A stretch of DNA of 8,826 nt from Hyphomicrobiaceae bacterium (GTDB lineage: Bacteria; Pseudomonadota; Alphaproteobacteria; Rhizobiales; MH13). The notes below the pieces were generated by a model that saw only the letters and a program-made list of their open reading frames with translations, searched no databases and had not been told where the DNA came from. The DNA lies in NCBI GenBank assembly GCA_020442235.1, contig JAGRKQ010000048.1:3169-11994 (forward strand), in the 5' to 3' direction. Of this stretch, positions 7,553-8,826 are shown piece after piece. Positions within the stretch are counted from its first letter, which is position 1. Each line of letters opens with the position of its first letter. Made by a program: the position numbers and the translations under genes.

Positions 7553-7934
7553 ATTGCTGCGAACCGTCACGCGGAACATTCCGCTTTTCCGGTTCTGCCA
7601 CCATGCCCAGCGTGCGCATCACATTGATGACGCCCGCTGCAAAGCCCAAAAGCAGGAATACGATAAGCCCCCAGGGCCCGGTTCCCGCAAAGTGGTCGAG
7701 GAGATAGCCAACCCCTGCTCCCACCAAAATTCCGGCCACGAAATCCGACGACACGCGGACGACGAAACCCCAGCCCTGCGGACGTTCGCCCGCTTTTTCC
7801 TCGGAGGGTTCAGGCCTGCGACGCTTCCCGAGCTCGGCTTCCAGCCGGGAGAGGCGCTCTGCGCCGTCGTCAGCGGTTTCGGGTCCTGCCTTTTCAGGCA
7901 CTCCCGGTGGCGTTTCGCTGCCGCTCAATTGCAT
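7551..7934 (-). CDS. atpI: ATP synthase assembly protein AtpI
   Basis: A 127-residue small membrane protein of the AtpI (ATPase gene 1) family, which assists F0 assembly. The N-terminal third is hydrophilic and charged, with a short helix-like part (ERLSRLEAELGKRRRPEPSEE). Two membrane helices follow, at about 63-80 (SDFVAGILVGAGVGYLLD) and 87-107 (PWGLIVFLLLGFAAGVINVM), ending NVMRTLG as in the family. ATG 7934 is preferred over ATG 8057, which lies inside the promoter spacer at 8040-8068 and so would not be on the transcript. The AAGGGA before 7934 is close to the ATG, so the ribosome site is only fair. It is the first gene of the atp cluster. Confidence 0.88.
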   Translation of the reverse strand: MQLSGSETPPGVPEKAGPETADDGAERLSRLEAELGKRRRPEPSEEKAGERPQGWGFVVRVSSDFVAGILVGAGVGYLLDHFAGTGPWGLIVFLLLGFAAGVINVMRTLGMVAEPEKRNVPRDGSQQ

Positions 7935-7999
7935 TTCCCTTGCGAGAACGCTCCCAGCGGCGAGGGAACCAGTCACCGGAGCCTTGTTAGAGACCCTGA

Positions 8000-8016
8000 G
8001 GCCGGAAGAACCGGCC
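8000..8016 (-). repeat. Hairpin in the atp operon leader
   Basis: GGCCGG and CCGGCC are exact reverse complements around a five-base loop. It would lie near the 5' end of the roughly 100-base untranslated leader predicted from the promoter at 8040-8068. No U-run follows it. It could stabilise the message or regulate it; nothing more can be read. Confidence 0.45.
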
Positions 8017-8039
8017 AACCCCCCGTTAAATTCGGCCGC

Positions 8040-8068
8040 ACCATAGTGACGGGCCATGGCCCTGTCAA
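8040..8068 (-). promoter_or_regulatory. sigma70-type promoter of the atpI-atpB-atpE-atpF'-atpF cluster
   Basis: On the minus strand TTGACA (8063-8068) is a perfect -35 and TATGGT (8040-8045) matches four of six -10 bases, with an ideal 17-base spacer. Transcription should start near 8033, giving a leader of about 100 bases before atpI. It lies in the 220-base non-coding gap between smc and atpI; the rest of that gap, 8069-8154, is comparatively AT-rich and shows nothing else I can name. Confidence 0.7.
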
Positions 8069-8154
8069 GGACGCCCTGATAGACGTCAAATTATTGATTT
8101 CAATGACTTATCGAGAGTATTGGCGGAATTGCGCACCCCCGTCTTTCGGTGGGG

Positions 8155-8826
8155 TCAGGCGCTCTCGCGCAGGGCCTCGGCGGCCTTCAGATCGACCGAC
8201 ACAAGCTGGCTGACGCCGCGCTCGGCCATGGTCACCCCGAAAAGCCGATCCATGCGGCTCATGGTGATCGGATTGTGGGTGATGACGATGAAGCGGGTCT
8301 CGGTGCGGGCGCGCATGTCATCGAGCAGCGCGCAGAACCGTTCCACATTGGCATCGTCGAGCGGGGCGTCGACCTCGTCCAGGACGCAGACTGGCGCCGG
8401 ATTGGTCAAAAACACCGCAAAGATGAGCGCGATGGCCGTCAGCGCCTGCTCACCGCCCGAAAGCAGGGTGATGGTCTGCGGCTTCTTGCCGGGCGGACGG
8501 GCCAGGATGTCGAGCCCGGCTTCCAAAGGATCGTCCGAATCGACAAAGGCCAGTTCCGCCGTGCCGCCGCCAAAGAGCGTGGTGAACAGCTCCGAAAAGC
8601 GGCTGTTGACGGCCTCGAAGGCGGCGCGGAGCCGGTCGCGGCCCTCCCGGTTGAGTGCGCCGATGGCGGCGCGCAACTTGCCGACGGCGGCAATGACATC
8701 GTCGCGCTCACGGATCAGCGTGTCGCGCCGCTCGGTGGTCTCGGCGACTTCCTGCTCGGCAAGAAGATTGACCCCGCCGAAGCGGTCGCGCTCTGTGCGA
8801 AGCCGTTCCTGCCGGCGCTCCAGATC
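8155..8826 (-). CDS. smc: Chromosome segregation protein SMC, C-terminal part (5' end outside the window)
   Basis: The frame is open from the right edge to a TGA at 8155, giving the last 223 residues of SMC, the condensin ATPase that compacts and segregates the chromosome. The first part is the end of the coiled coil ([25 protein letters not shown]...), where GGVNL is the conserved exit into the head domain. The ABC signature is [19 protein letters not shown], Walker B is [14 protein letters not shown], and the switch histidine is in VITHNPITM. The end, [14 protein letters not shown], is typical of bacterial SMC. The N-terminal Walker A half would be upstream, outside the window. It is transcribed in the same direction as the atp genes but separated by 220 bases carrying a separate promoter. 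Confidence 0.95.
   Translation of the reverse strand, partial: DLERRQERLRTERDRFGGVNLLAEQEVAETTERRDTLIRERDDVIAAVGKLRAAIGALNREGRDRLRAAFEAVNSRFSELFTTLFGGGTAELAFVDSDDPLEAGLDILARPPGKKPQTITLLSGGEQALTAIALIFAVFLTNPAPVCVLDEVDAPLDDANVERFCALLDDMRARTETRFIVITHNPITMSRMDRLFGVTMAERGVSQLVSVDLKAAEALRESA

Noticed and set aside
8134..8157. C-run and G-run around the smc stop as a terminator
   Set aside because: The stem cannot be paired without several mismatches and no U-run follows in the transcribed direction.

Overview
This window is high-G+C, gene-dense DNA from an alphaproteobacterium, most likely of the Hyphomicrobiales (Rhizobiales) or a close relative. The main clues are a full-length CcrM-type GANTC methyltransferase, an F0 ATP synthase cluster with both b and b' subunits and an AtpI, and the grouping of a PA0069-type radical SAM gene, rnhB, ccrM and mutY. 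The genus cannot be fixed from the sequence alone.

Layout: (1) 1-372, the 3' end of a PA0069-family radical SAM gene on the + strand. (2) 369-2365, a small accessory module: a DMT/EamA transporter and a NIPSNAP-family protein, coupled on the - strand, divergent from an ArsR-type regulator on the + strand. A perfect 24-bp palindrome between them looks like the operator. It covers a candidate promoter whose spacing predicts a leaderless regulator mRNA. (3) 2436-4295, rnhB (RNase HII) and ccrM on the + strand, with an inverted repeat just before ccrM. (4) 4297-8826, a long - strand block read from right to left: the 3' end of smc, a strong sigma70-like promoter, then atpI-atpB-atpE-atpF'-atpF-mutY, converging on ccrM with a single base between the stop codons.

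The atp genes build the membrane F0 sector (a, c ring, b/b' stator stalk) plus the assembly factor AtpI. The F1 genes are not here, as expected from the split atp operons of alphaproteobacteria. smc, ccrM, rnhB and mutY serve chromosome organisation, cell-cycle methylation, RNA:DNA hybrid removal and oxidative-lesion repair.

Most of the window is ordinary core genome. The parts most worth a second look are the ArsR/NIPSNAP/EamA module with its operator, a strong hairpin between atpE and atpF', the inverted repeat at the ccrM start, and the scarcity of GANTC sites (four found by eye). I saw no RNA genes, insertion sequences, CRISPR arrays or attachment sites.
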